This document shows, piece after piece, positions 1 to 5,752 of a stretch of DNA of 6,241 bases. Numbering within the stretch: the stretch's first letter is position 1; each line of letters starts with the position of its first letter. The position numbers and the translations under genes are program-made. The DNA is from an uncultured Limosilactobacillus sp. (GTDB lineage Bacteria > Bacillota > Bacilli > Lactobacillales > Lactobacillaceae): assembly GCA_944326735.1 (NCBI GenBank), contig CALVFC010000091.1:1-6241 (forward strand). Direction: 5' to 3'. The notes under the pieces are model-generated. The model saw only the letters and a list, made by a program, of their open reading frames with translations. It was not told where the DNA came from and ran no database searches.

Positions 1-857
1 TGACCCAGCCTGATCATCGGGTGGGCCGTAAGCATGTGTTAACTGCCTCCCCAGTGAAGCAGGCGGCGATTAAGCATGACATTCAGGTTCTGCAACCAGC
101 TAAGTTAAGCGGCAGTGAAGAAATGCAAACCATTATTGATATGCAACCTGACCTGTTAATCACGGCTGCCTATGGTCAATTTTTACCGACTAAATTATTA
201 AAGGCGGCCCATATCGCGGCGATCAACGTGCATGGTTCATTACTACCAAAGTACCGTGGGGGCGCTCCCGTTCAGTACTCCATTATTAATGGGGATAAAA
301 AAACGGGAATTTCCATCATGTACATGGTCAAGAAGATGGATGCTGGGGATGTGATTTCCCAACGTGCCATTCCAATTACCAAGGATGACGATAACGGGAC
401 GATGTTCCACAAACTGAGTCTGCTTGGGCGCGACCTCCTGATGGACACCTTACCAGACTTGATTGCCGGCAATGTCCACCCAACGCCACAGGATCCTGAA
501 AAGGTGACGTTCTCGCCTAATATTTCTAGTGACCAGGAACGGATTGATTACCGGATGCCAGCTGACCGGATCGATGACAAGGTCCGCGGTTTGCGCCCGG
601 CACCAATCGGTAACATGATCATTGATGGCCTGCGTACCAAGATTTACGATGTTACGCCATTGGATGAGAAGACCGACCTGGAACCTGGTAAGGTCGTCCA
701 CTTAGGGAAACACCAACTAGTGCTTGCCGCGGGGGATGGCACAACATATCAAATTAATAAGCTCAAACCAGCCGGCAAACCAATGATGGACATCACTGCT
801 TATCTCAACGGTCACCAAGACCTGCACGAAGGAGGACAAGCAGTTACCGATGACTAA
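1..857 (+). CDS. fmt: Methionyl-tRNA formyltransferase, 5'-truncated by window edge
   Basis: Fmt transfers a formyl group from 10-formyl-tetrahydrofolate to the amino group of Met-tRNA(fMet), giving the initiator tRNA of bacterial translation; it is cytosolic. The reading frame is already open at the left edge (first full codon at 3-5) and begins with TQPDHRVGRK, which in the family follows roughly the first 30 residues, so the true start lies outside; the GTG at 21 is internal. 284 residues are visible against about 315 in full-length homologues. The hallmark NVHGSLLPKYRG lies at 225-260. The catalytic triad known from E. coli Fmt (Asn, His, Asp) matches Asn at 225-227, His at 231-233 and Asp of MDAGD at 339-341. 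The C-terminal part (about 540-857) contains RGLRPAP and KLKPAGKP, as expected of the OB-fold tRNA-binding domain. The gene end overlaps rsmB by 8 nt, suggesting translational coupling. Identification is secure. Confidence 0.97.
   Translation, partial: TQPDHRVGRKHVLTASPVKQAAIKHDIQVLQPAKLSGSEEMQTIIDMQPDLLITAAYGQFLPTKLLKAAHIAAINVHGSLLPKYRGGAPVQYSIINGDKKTGISIMYMVKKMDAGDVISQRAIPITKDDDNGTMFHKLSLLGRDLLMDTLPDLIAGNVHPTPQDPEKVTFSPNISSDQERIDYRMPADRIDDKVRGLRPAPIGNMIIDGLRTKIYDVTPLDEKTDLEPGKVVHLGKHQLVLAAGDGTTYQINKLKPAGKPMMDITAYLNGHQDLHEGGQAVTDD
829..835 (+). promoter_or_regulatory. Shine-Dalgarno sequence for rsmB, inside fmt
   Basis: AAGGAGG lies inside the last codons of fmt, 14 nt before the rsmB ATG at 850. 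That spacing is longer than usual, but no in-frame ATG, GTG or TTG occurs between the two, so 850 stays the best start. Ribosomes ending fmt at 857 may also reinitiate at the overlapping ATG. Confidence 0.65.
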
Positions 858-2199
858 ATTTAACCCTACTAATGCCCGTGAGCTCGCCTTTTACGCTTTA
901 GATAAGGTCCGCGCCTCACAGGCTTATTCTAATTTACAGGTGGATTCGCTACTAAAAAAACACCCCCTAATCTCTGCCGATCGCGGTCTGATGACAACGA
1001 TTGTTTATGGAACCCTCCAGCACCAGCTGACGCTCCAGTACTGGTTGCAAGAAGTAACCAATCATCGCCAACTAGATTCTTGGGTGGAAACATTGTTGCT
1101 AACGGCCCTTTACCAATATCACTACTTGGAACGGGTTCCCAACTGGGCAGTCACTGACGAAACCATCAAAATTGCCAAGCGTCGCGGTAACCCCGGCATT
1201 CGCAAATTCGTTACCGGGGTCTTGCACGCCGCCTTACGGGTTGGCTGGCCAGACTTCTCCGCTATTCAATCGGATGCTAAGCGTTTATCAATTACGGCGA
1301 GTGTCCCTGAATGGCTGGTGACAGAGTTTATTAAAGAATATGGGCTTGATCAAACCGCCCAAATTCTGACCGCCATTAACGAACCAGCCCACGTTTCCGT
1401 CCGGGTTGATACGACTAACCTCAGTGTCAACGAGGCCCAAACGGCATTATCCCATGATGATGTCACGACGCACCTTAGTCCCATTGCTCCCGAATGTCTC
1501 GTTGTTGAATCCGGGGAAGTGGTCAATTCACCATTATTCCGTGATGGGCAGATTACTATTCAAGACGAAAGTGCCGCTCTCGCAGTGGATAGCATGAATG
1601 TTCAACCTGGCGACCGGATCCTCGATGCCTGCGCGGCTCCTGGTGGAAAAACGGTCCAGATTGCCGCCCGACTTTCGGCAACGGATTGTGGGGCAGTGGA
1701 TGCACTGGACATCCACCAGCACAAGGTGCGCCTCATTGAGCGTAATGCAAAGCGTATGGGAGTTAGTGACCGGGTTCATGCCCACACCCTTGATGCCCGG
1801 CATGTCGGCCAGAAATTTGCTGATCAAACGTTTGACAAAATCCTGGTCGATGCCCCATGTAGTGGAATTGGCCTATTACGGCGGAAACCAGAGATCCGTT
1901 ATACCAAGTCTCTTTCTGATAGTCAGCACCTGCACGAAATTCAGTTAGCAATTTTGAATGCTGTTGCCCCAAAAGTGAAAAAAGGCGGTATAATCACATA
2001 TAGCACGTGTACAATTTTGCGGGAAGAAAACGATCATACGGTTGATCAGTTCCTGCAGGGGCACCCAGACTTTGCGCTGGTTAAAGCCTCTACAACACGC
2101 GCGGTTAAAGACGACCTGCACTCGGCAACATTAACAATTCTGCCGAGTGACTATGGTTCCGACGGCTTCTTCATCAGTAGCCTTCAGCGAAAATTGTAG
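850..2199 (+). CDS. rsmB: 16S rRNA (cytosine-C5) methyltransferase RsmB
   Basis: RsmB (also called Sun) uses S-adenosylmethionine to methylate C5 of a 16S rRNA cytosine (C967 in E. coli numbering). The 449-residue protein is of normal family length. Residues 1 to about 135 look like the NusB-like helical RNA-binding domain (ARELAFYALDKV near residue 9, RGNPGIRKFVTGVL near 112). The Rossmann-type methyltransferase domain follows: the SAM-binding motif DACAAPGGKT is at 259-268, motif IV DAPCSG at 334-339 with Cys337, and motif VI TYSTCT around catalytic Cys387. In this two-cysteine family the motif VI cysteine attacks the base and the motif IV cysteine helps release the product. The C-terminal SDGFFISSLQR is also typical. 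The gene overlaps the end of fmt and is followed 17 nt later by the phosphatase gene, as in other Bacillota. Methylation of the exact E. coli position is inferred from the family. Confidence 0.96.
   Translation: MTKFNPTNARELAFYALDKVRASQAYSNLQVDSLLKKHPLISADRGLMTTIVYGTLQHQLTLQYWLQEVTNHRQLDSWVETLLLTALYQYHYLERVPNWAVTDETIKIAKRRGNPGIRKFVTGVLHAALRVGWPDFSAIQSDAKRLSITASVPEWLVTEFIKEYGLDQTAQILTAINEPAHVSVRVDTTNLSVNEAQTALSHDDVTTHLSPIAPECLVVESGEVVNSPLFRDGQITIQDESAALAVDSMNVQPGDRILDACAAPGGKTVQIAARLSATDCGAVDALDIHQHKVRLIERNAKRMGVSDRVHAHTLDARHVGQKFADQTFDKILVDAPCSGIGLLRRKPEIRYTKSLSDSQHLHEIQLAILNAVAPKVKKGGIITYSTCTILREENDHTVDQFLQGHPDFALVKASTTRAVKDDLHSATLTILPSDYGSDGFFISSLQRKL
1964..1994 (+). promoter_or_regulatory. 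Weak candidate promoter inside rsmB, upstream of stp-prkC
   Basis: A perfect -10 hexamer TATAAT sits at 1989-1994 within rsmB codons for Gly-Ile-Ile, using the uncommon Ile codon ATA. The best -35 is TTGCCC at 1964-1969 (4 of 6 matches to TTGACA), but the spacer is 19 bp and there is no TG extension. If used, transcription would begin near 2001, about 215 nt before stp. The same decamer GGTATAATCA recurs in the better promoter candidate at the end of rsgA. Confidence 0.25.
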
Positions 2200-2205
2200 A
2201 AGGGA
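2198..2205 (+). promoter_or_regulatory. Shine-Dalgarno sequence for stp, partly in a small inverted repeat
   Basis: AGAAGGGA begins within the rsmB stop codon and lies 11 nt before the stp ATG at 2217. CCTTC at 2181-2185 can pair with GAAGG at 2199-2203 across a 13-nt loop, which would partly cover the site when rsmB is not being translated through. The pairing is short and may be coincidental. Confidence 0.55.
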
Positions 2206-2216
2206 TTTACGTTAAG

Positions 2217-2957
2217 ATGAAAATTGCTTATCAAACAGATATCGGTCAACAACGACACCAGAATCAAGATCGCGTCGCTTCTTTTGTTGACGCATCTGGT
2301 CATCAGTTGATGATCGTGGCCGACGGAATTGGTGGTAACCGGAGCGGCGATGTCGCCGCGGAAATGACGGTTGGTCACCTGGGTCGCCAATTTGAAGTGG
2401 CCTCACCAACTGCTCCCATGGAAGCAATTCGGTGGTTTGCACGTGAGGTCCAATTAATCAATGACGAAATTTTAAAAAAATCAAAAACAAACCCTAAATA
2501 TCAGGAAATGGGCACGACGATGGTTGCTGCAATTGCCTTTGATGATGAATTAGTAGTGGCAAACATTGGTGACAGTCGTGGCTATTTGTTACACGATCAA
2601 ACTTTTTCACAGGTAACGGTTGACCACTCATTGGTAAATGAATTAGTTAAGAGTGGCGATATCACTGCTGAAGAAGCGAAGAATTATCCGCAGAGTAACA
2701 TTATTACCCGGGCAATCGGTGTTTCTAAAGATGCGCGGATTGAAGTTAACCGGTTTAAAGTTAAAGCCGGTGACCAGCTATTATTATGTTCAGACGGTCT
2801 TTCTAAAATGGTCTCTGACCAAGAAATTCAGACTGTTTTACAATCAAATATTGCGATGATGGAGAAGTGTCATCAGCTTATTGCTAAGGCCAATGATGCT
2901 GGTGGTCCGGATAATATAACTGTCCTGATTGGGTTTAAAGACGACCAGGAGGGTTAA
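2217..2957 (+). CDS. stp: PP2C-family protein Ser/Thr phosphatase (Stp/PrpC)
   Basis: This is a metal-dependent PPM/PP2C phosphatase that removes phosphate from Ser/Thr (mainly phospho-Thr) residues placed by the partner kinase, including the kinase's own activation loop; it is cytosolic, with no signal peptide or membrane segment. At 246 residues it has the compact bacterial PP2C length and consists of the catalytic domain only. Family motifs occur in order: NQDR with Asp18, VADGIGG with Asp36 and Gly37, GTTMVAA near 99, NIGDSRGYLL with Asp119, DHSLV near 136, NIITRAIG near 161, CSDGL with Asp193, and GGPDNITVLI with Asp232. The aspartates at 18, 36, 193 and 232 are those expected to bind the two or more Mn/Mg ions. 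The gene lies 17 nt after rsmB and only 2 nt before the kinase gene, so the opposed enzymes should be made together. B. subtilis calls this gene prpC; staphylococci and streptococci call it stp or phpP. Confidence 0.96.
   Translation: MKIAYQTDIGQQRHQNQDRVASFVDASGHQLMIVADGIGGNRSGDVAAEMTVGHLGRQFEVASPTAPMEAIRWFAREVQLINDEILKKSKTNPKYQEMGTTMVAAIAFDDELVVANIGDSRGYLLHDQTFSQVTVDHSLVNELVKSGDITAEEAKNYPQSNIITRAIGVSKDARIEVNRFKVKAGDQLLLCSDGLSKMVSDQEIQTVLQSNIAMMEKCHQLIAKANDAGGPDNITVLIGFKDDQEG
2947..2953 (+). promoter_or_regulatory. Shine-Dalgarno sequence for prkC, inside stp
   Basis: AGGAGGG is formed by the last codons of stp and lies 6 nt before the kinase ATG at 2960. It is near-optimal in match and spacing and fixes the kinase start. 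Confidence 0.85.
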
Positions 2958-2959
2958 AT

Positions 2960-4852
2960 ATGAATCCTGGATACAAAATTGGAAAAAGGTACAGGATTAT
3001 TCGCACACTCGGTGAGGGTGGCATGGCGAATGTTTATTTGGCGCACGATGAAGTTCTTGATCGTGACGTTTCAGTTAAATTATTACGATTAGATTTACGG
3101 GACGACCCCAATACCCAGCGGCGCTTTGAACGGGAAGCAATGGCAGCAACCCAGTTAAACGACCCGCACATCGTTGGGGTTTATGATATTGGTGAAGAAC
3201 ATGGCATGCAGTTCATGGTCATGCAGTATGTGAAGGGAACCGATCTGAAAGCGTATATTAAGCAACACTTTCCGATTCCGCTACCCCAAGTAGTCGACAT
3301 CATGGAACAGGTGCTGTCTGCTGTGGAAACGGCGCATGCGCATGGGATTATTCACCGTGATTTAAAACCGCAAAACATCTTAATTGATGAGAATAAAAAT
3401 ATTAAAATTACGGATTTTGGGATTGCCATCGCAGCATACCAAGATTCTTTGACGCAGACCAATACGTTGATGGGCTCTGTCCATTACCTGTCGCCTGAAC
3501 AGGCACGGGGAAGTATGGCCACTAAACAATCAGATATTTACTCTTTAGGAATTATCCTTTACGAATTGCTAACGGGGACGGTACCGTTTGAAGGGGAAAC
3601 GGCGGTATCAATTGCCCTAAAGCACTTTAGGGATGAGATTCCATCGGTTCGCAACAAGAACCGGGCTATTCCACAAGCTTTGGAAAACGTGGTCATTAAG
3701 GCCACTGCCAAGGATCCCGCTGACCGTTATGCTTCCGCTAAAGAAATGGCGGATGACTTGCGGACTAGTTTGGATCACAGCCGGGATAACGAACCGCGGC
3801 TGACCTTTAGTCATGACGATGATGGGGAAACCAAAGTGATTGAGCTCCACCATGACGCCAAACCGAGTAAGGAAGAACCAAAGAAGGACGAGTCGGATAA
3901 GAAACAGCCGAAGCGCTCTCACAAGGTTCCAATTGCTATTATTTCGGTTATCGTAGTGATTGCGGCGGTCTTCGGTGGCTGGTGGTACGCGGGCCGGACA
4001 GTTGTTACTCCGGATGTTGATGGTAAAAGTGCGACGCAGGCCGAGCGGGTCCTTAATGCCCACCACCTGCAAGTTGGTAAAATTACCCACCAGAACAGCA
4101 GTACATATGGCAAGAACCAGGTCATTTCTAGTTCACCCGATGCTTCGAGTAAGGCCCGGATTGGTAGCCGGGTTAACCTGGTCGTATCGTCTGGTGTTAC
4201 CAAGTGGACGATGGCTGACTATGTTGGCAGTGACTATGATTCCGTCGCTTCTAATCTGCGTGACAAGGGCTTTAAAGTTGAAAAGAAAACCGTTTATTCC
4301 GACAAGGTTGAACCTGGTCAAATTATTAAGCAGAACTACGCCAAGGGGAAAGTAGTTAAAACGGCTAACCAGACCGTCCGTCTTAAAGTGTCCGCCGGGA
4401 AGAAACCAATTAAGATTCCTAACTTTAAGGGCCAAGACATCAGCGCAGTTCAAGACTTCGCTAACAAGAATAAGTTACAGTTAACGACGCAGGAAAAGAA
4501 GTCCAAGAAGGTCGCTGATAACCACGTCATTACGCAAGAACCAAAGGCCGGCTCTAAGCTGACCCATGGTGATACTTTGACGGTGACCGTGGCTAATTCT
4601 GGTAGTAATACCAAGGTTACGAATATCCAAATCAATATCCCATTTGATGGTAATGGTGGTAAGCAAGAAAACCGTGTACAGGTTTACATTAAGGATGCCC
4701 AACATAACCTGACGATGGAATACCAGGACATCACGATCAACCAGGAAACCACCATTAACGTGCCATTCACGTTACGGCGTGGCGAAATGGGTGCCTACCG
4801 AGTTGTCCGGAATGGTCGAACGATTATGAGTGCAACAAACATTACCGCTTAA
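2960..4852 (+). CDS. prkC: PASTA-domain membrane Ser/Thr protein kinase (PrkC/PknB/Stk1 family)
   Basis: This single-pass membrane kinase senses muropeptides or lipid II through extracellular PASTA repeats and phosphorylates cell-wall, division and translation proteins. The 630 residues divide into a cytoplasmic kinase domain (about 10-270), a charged Lys/Glu/Asp-rich linker (280-322), one transmembrane helix (about 323-345, [18 protein letters not shown]), three PASTA repeats (about 346-412, 413-480, 481-547) and a C-terminal beta-rich domain (550-630). Catalytic elements are all intact: glycine loop [10 protein letters not shown] (17-26), Lys40, Glu59 in [11 protein letters not shown] with Asp134, DFG at 152-154, and a Thr-rich activation segment (Thr165, 167, 169) before GSVHYLSPE. 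The Lys-rich segment before the helix fits an inside N-terminus. The gene follows its phosphatase by 2 nt and precedes rsgA by 14 nt. PASTA repeat 2 is atypical, opening with WTMADYVG. Family membership is certain; ligands and substrates in this species are inferred. Confidence 0.97.
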   Translation: MNPGYKIGKRYRIIRTLGEGGMANVYLAHDEVLDRDVSVKLLRLDLRDDPNTQRRFEREAMAATQLNDPHIVGVYDIGEEHGMQFMVMQYVKGTDLKAYIKQHFPIPLPQVVDIMEQVLSAVETAHAHGIIHRDLKPQNILIDENKNIKITDFGIAIAAYQDSLTQTNTLMGSVHYLSPEQARGSMATKQSDIYSLGIILYELLTGTVPFEGETAVSIALKHFRDEIPSVRNKNRAIPQALENVVIKATAKDPADRYASAKEMADDLRTSLDHSRDNEPRLTFSHDDDGETKVIELHHDAKPSKEEPKKDESDKKQPKRSHKVPIAIISVIVVIAAVFGGWWYAGRTVVTPDVDGKSATQAERVLNAHHLQVGKITHQNSSTYGKNQVISSSPDASSKARIGSRVNLVVSSGVTKWTMADYVGSDYDSVASNLRDKGFKVEKKTVYSDKVEPGQIIKQNYAKGKVVKTANQTVRLKVSAGKKPIKIPNFKGQDISAVQDFANKNKLQLTTQEKKSKKVADNHVITQEPKAGSKLTHGDTLTVTVANSGSNTKVTNIQINIPFDGNGGKQENRVQVYIKDAQHNLTMEYQDITINQETTINVPFTLRRGEMGAYRVVRNGRTIMSATNITA

Positions 4853-4856
4853 AGTT

Positions 4857-4862
4857 GAGGTG
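4857..4862 (+). promoter_or_regulatory. Shine-Dalgarno sequence that decides the rsgA start
   Basis: GAGGTG matches the anti-Shine-Dalgarno sequence (AGGAGGTG register) and lies 4 nt before GTG at 4867. The alternative TTG at 4855 overlaps this site and has no ribosome binding site of its own, so GTG 4867 is preferred. Confidence 0.75.
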
Positions 4863-4866
4863 TAAA

Positions 4867-5742
4867 GTGAAAACAGGAATTATCCAACAGTCATTAAGTG
4901 GCTTTTACGATATCTTAGCTGATGGTCAGATTTATCGAACCCGGGGCCGGGGTAATTTCCGGGCCCGCAAGATTAAACCCATTGTTGGTGACCGGGTAGA
5001 GTTTGAAGAGGGGTACCTCCTCAAAGTTTTGCCGCGGAAGAACCAACTGGTGCGGCCACCCGTTGCGAACGTTGATATTGCGGTCGTTGTCACGGCCGCC
5101 AAGCAGCCGGCCTTTTCCACGAACTTGTTAGACCGCCAGTTAATCGCGCTGGAAGCACAACAGATTGAGCCCATCATCTTTTTCTCGAAGACTGATTTAT
5201 TGTCTGATGAAGAATATCAAGCATTGACGAAAACCGCCGCGGGCTATTCCGCAATTGGGTACCAGGTCTTGATTAACCAGGACCCATTTGCCCAGTCGTC
5301 GTTAGACCAGTTGACGGCCATGTTGAAGGGCCATATCGTGACGATGATGGGACAGACGGGTGCTGGAAAGTCCACTTTGTTGAACCACTTAGCACCTGAT
5401 TTGCAGCTTGCCACTGGTGAAATCTCAACAGCTTTGAAGCGGGGACGTCATACCACCCGGAAGGTCAGTCTGCTGAACGTCAACGGGGCATGGATTGCTG
5501 ATACACCTGGATTCTCGTCATACGAGACCTTTAATATGACGGTCAACGAGTTACCAGGTCTTTTCCCGGAAATGGTCAAGGCAAGTGCCAATTGTCGTTT
5601 CCGGGGATGCCTTCACCTGAAAGAACCCAACTGTGCCGTTAAAGAAGCAGTGGAAAATGGTATAATCATGAAGAGCCGTTATGAAAACTATGTTCAGTTT
5701 CATAACTTGATCGCTGCCCAAAAACCAAATTACAAGAAATGA
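4867..5742 (+). CDS. rsgA: Ribosome small-subunit-dependent GTPase RsgA (CpgA/YloQ)
   Basis: RsgA is a cytosolic GTPase that binds the 30S subunit and checks late maturation of the decoding centre. From GTG 4867 it has 291 residues, close to the B. subtilis protein; a TTG at 4855 would add four residues (MRCK) but lacks a ribosome binding site. An N-terminal OB fold (about 1-68, with RGRGNFR near 26) precedes the circularly permuted GTPase domain in the diagnostic order G4-G1-G3: SKTD at 107-110, GQTGAGKST at 162-170, switch I GRHTT at 193-197, DTPG at 212-215. The G4 motif has Ser in place of the usual Asn or Thr. The C-terminal zinc knuckle has Cys243, Cys248, His250 and Cys256. B. subtilis CpgA is phosphorylated by PrkC, which makes the adjacency to the kinase gene meaningful. 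The 3' end carries a candidate promoter and stem-loop ahead of rpe. Confidence 0.96.
   Translation: MKTGIIQQSLSGFYDILADGQIYRTRGRGNFRARKIKPIVGDRVEFEEGYLLKVLPRKNQLVRPPVANVDIAVVVTAAKQPAFSTNLLDRQLIALEAQQIEPIIFFSKTDLLSDEEYQALTKTAAGYSAIGYQVLINQDPFAQSSLDQLTAMLKGHIVTMMGQTGAGKSTLLNHLAPDLQLATGEISTALKRGRHTTRKVSLLNVNGAWIADTPGFSSYETFNMTVNELPGLFPEMVKASANCRFRGCLHLKEPNCAVKEAVENGIIMKSRYENYVQFHNLIAAQKPNYKK
5658..5666 (+). promoter_or_regulatory. Candidate extended -10 promoter for rpe, inside rsgA
   Basis: TGGTATAAT is a perfect extended -10 (TG at 5658-5659, TATAAT at 5661-5666). The -35 region is poor (GTTAAA at 5638-5643 with a 17-bp spacer, 3 of 6 matches), which extended -10 promoters tolerate. The predicted start is near 5673, about 80 nt before the rpe ATG. 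The element uses ATA for Ile, a codon seldom seen in these genes. No transcript data are available, so use is inferred. Confidence 0.5.
5678..5706 (+). repeat. Imperfect inverted repeat / stem-loop in the rpe leader
   Basis: GTTATGAAAACT (5678-5689) pairs with AGTTTCATAAC (5696-5706) over 11 base pairs with one bulged A and a 6-nt loop ATGTTC. It encodes the RsgA C-terminal segment [10 protein letters not shown]. It is not followed by a T-run, so it is not an intrinsic terminator. It would lie about 5 nt from the 5' end of a transcript begun at the candidate promoter just upstream, fitting an mRNA-stabilising 5' hairpin, or alternatively a dyad operator. Confidence 0.45.
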
Positions 5743-5745
5743 GGA
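5741..5745 (+). promoter_or_regulatory. Shine-Dalgarno sequence for rpe
   Basis: GAGGA overlaps the rsgA stop codon and lies 7 nt before the ATG at 5753, a good spacing that supports this start. Confidence 0.75.
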
Positions 5746-5752
5746 ATTAGTT

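Noticed and set aside
1832..1860. TTGACA at 1832-1837 as a promoter -35 inside rsmB
   Set aside because: No TATAAT-like hexamer follows at 15-19 bp; the bases there (around CCATGT) match poorly.
2749..2771. Stem-loop ACCGGTTT / AAGCCGGT with a 7-nt loop inside stp
   Set aside because: It is in the middle of a conserved coding region, has no T-run, no nearby gene boundary and no promoter element, so chance is the simplest explanation.
3617..4090. 157-codon open frame on the minus strand opposite prkC
   Set aside because: It lies entirely within the kinase gene, its translation resembles no family I know, and it has no plausible context; it is a shadow of the coding strand.
3960..4355. 131-codon plus-strand frame overlapping the PASTA region of prkC
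   Set aside because: The in-frame kinase product has clear transmembrane and PASTA features across the same bases; the alternative product is Arg/Val-rich with no recognisable domain.
4840..4870. Possible terminator between prkC and rsgA
   Set aside because: There is no inverted repeat or T-run in this junction; the genes are spaced for cotranscription.
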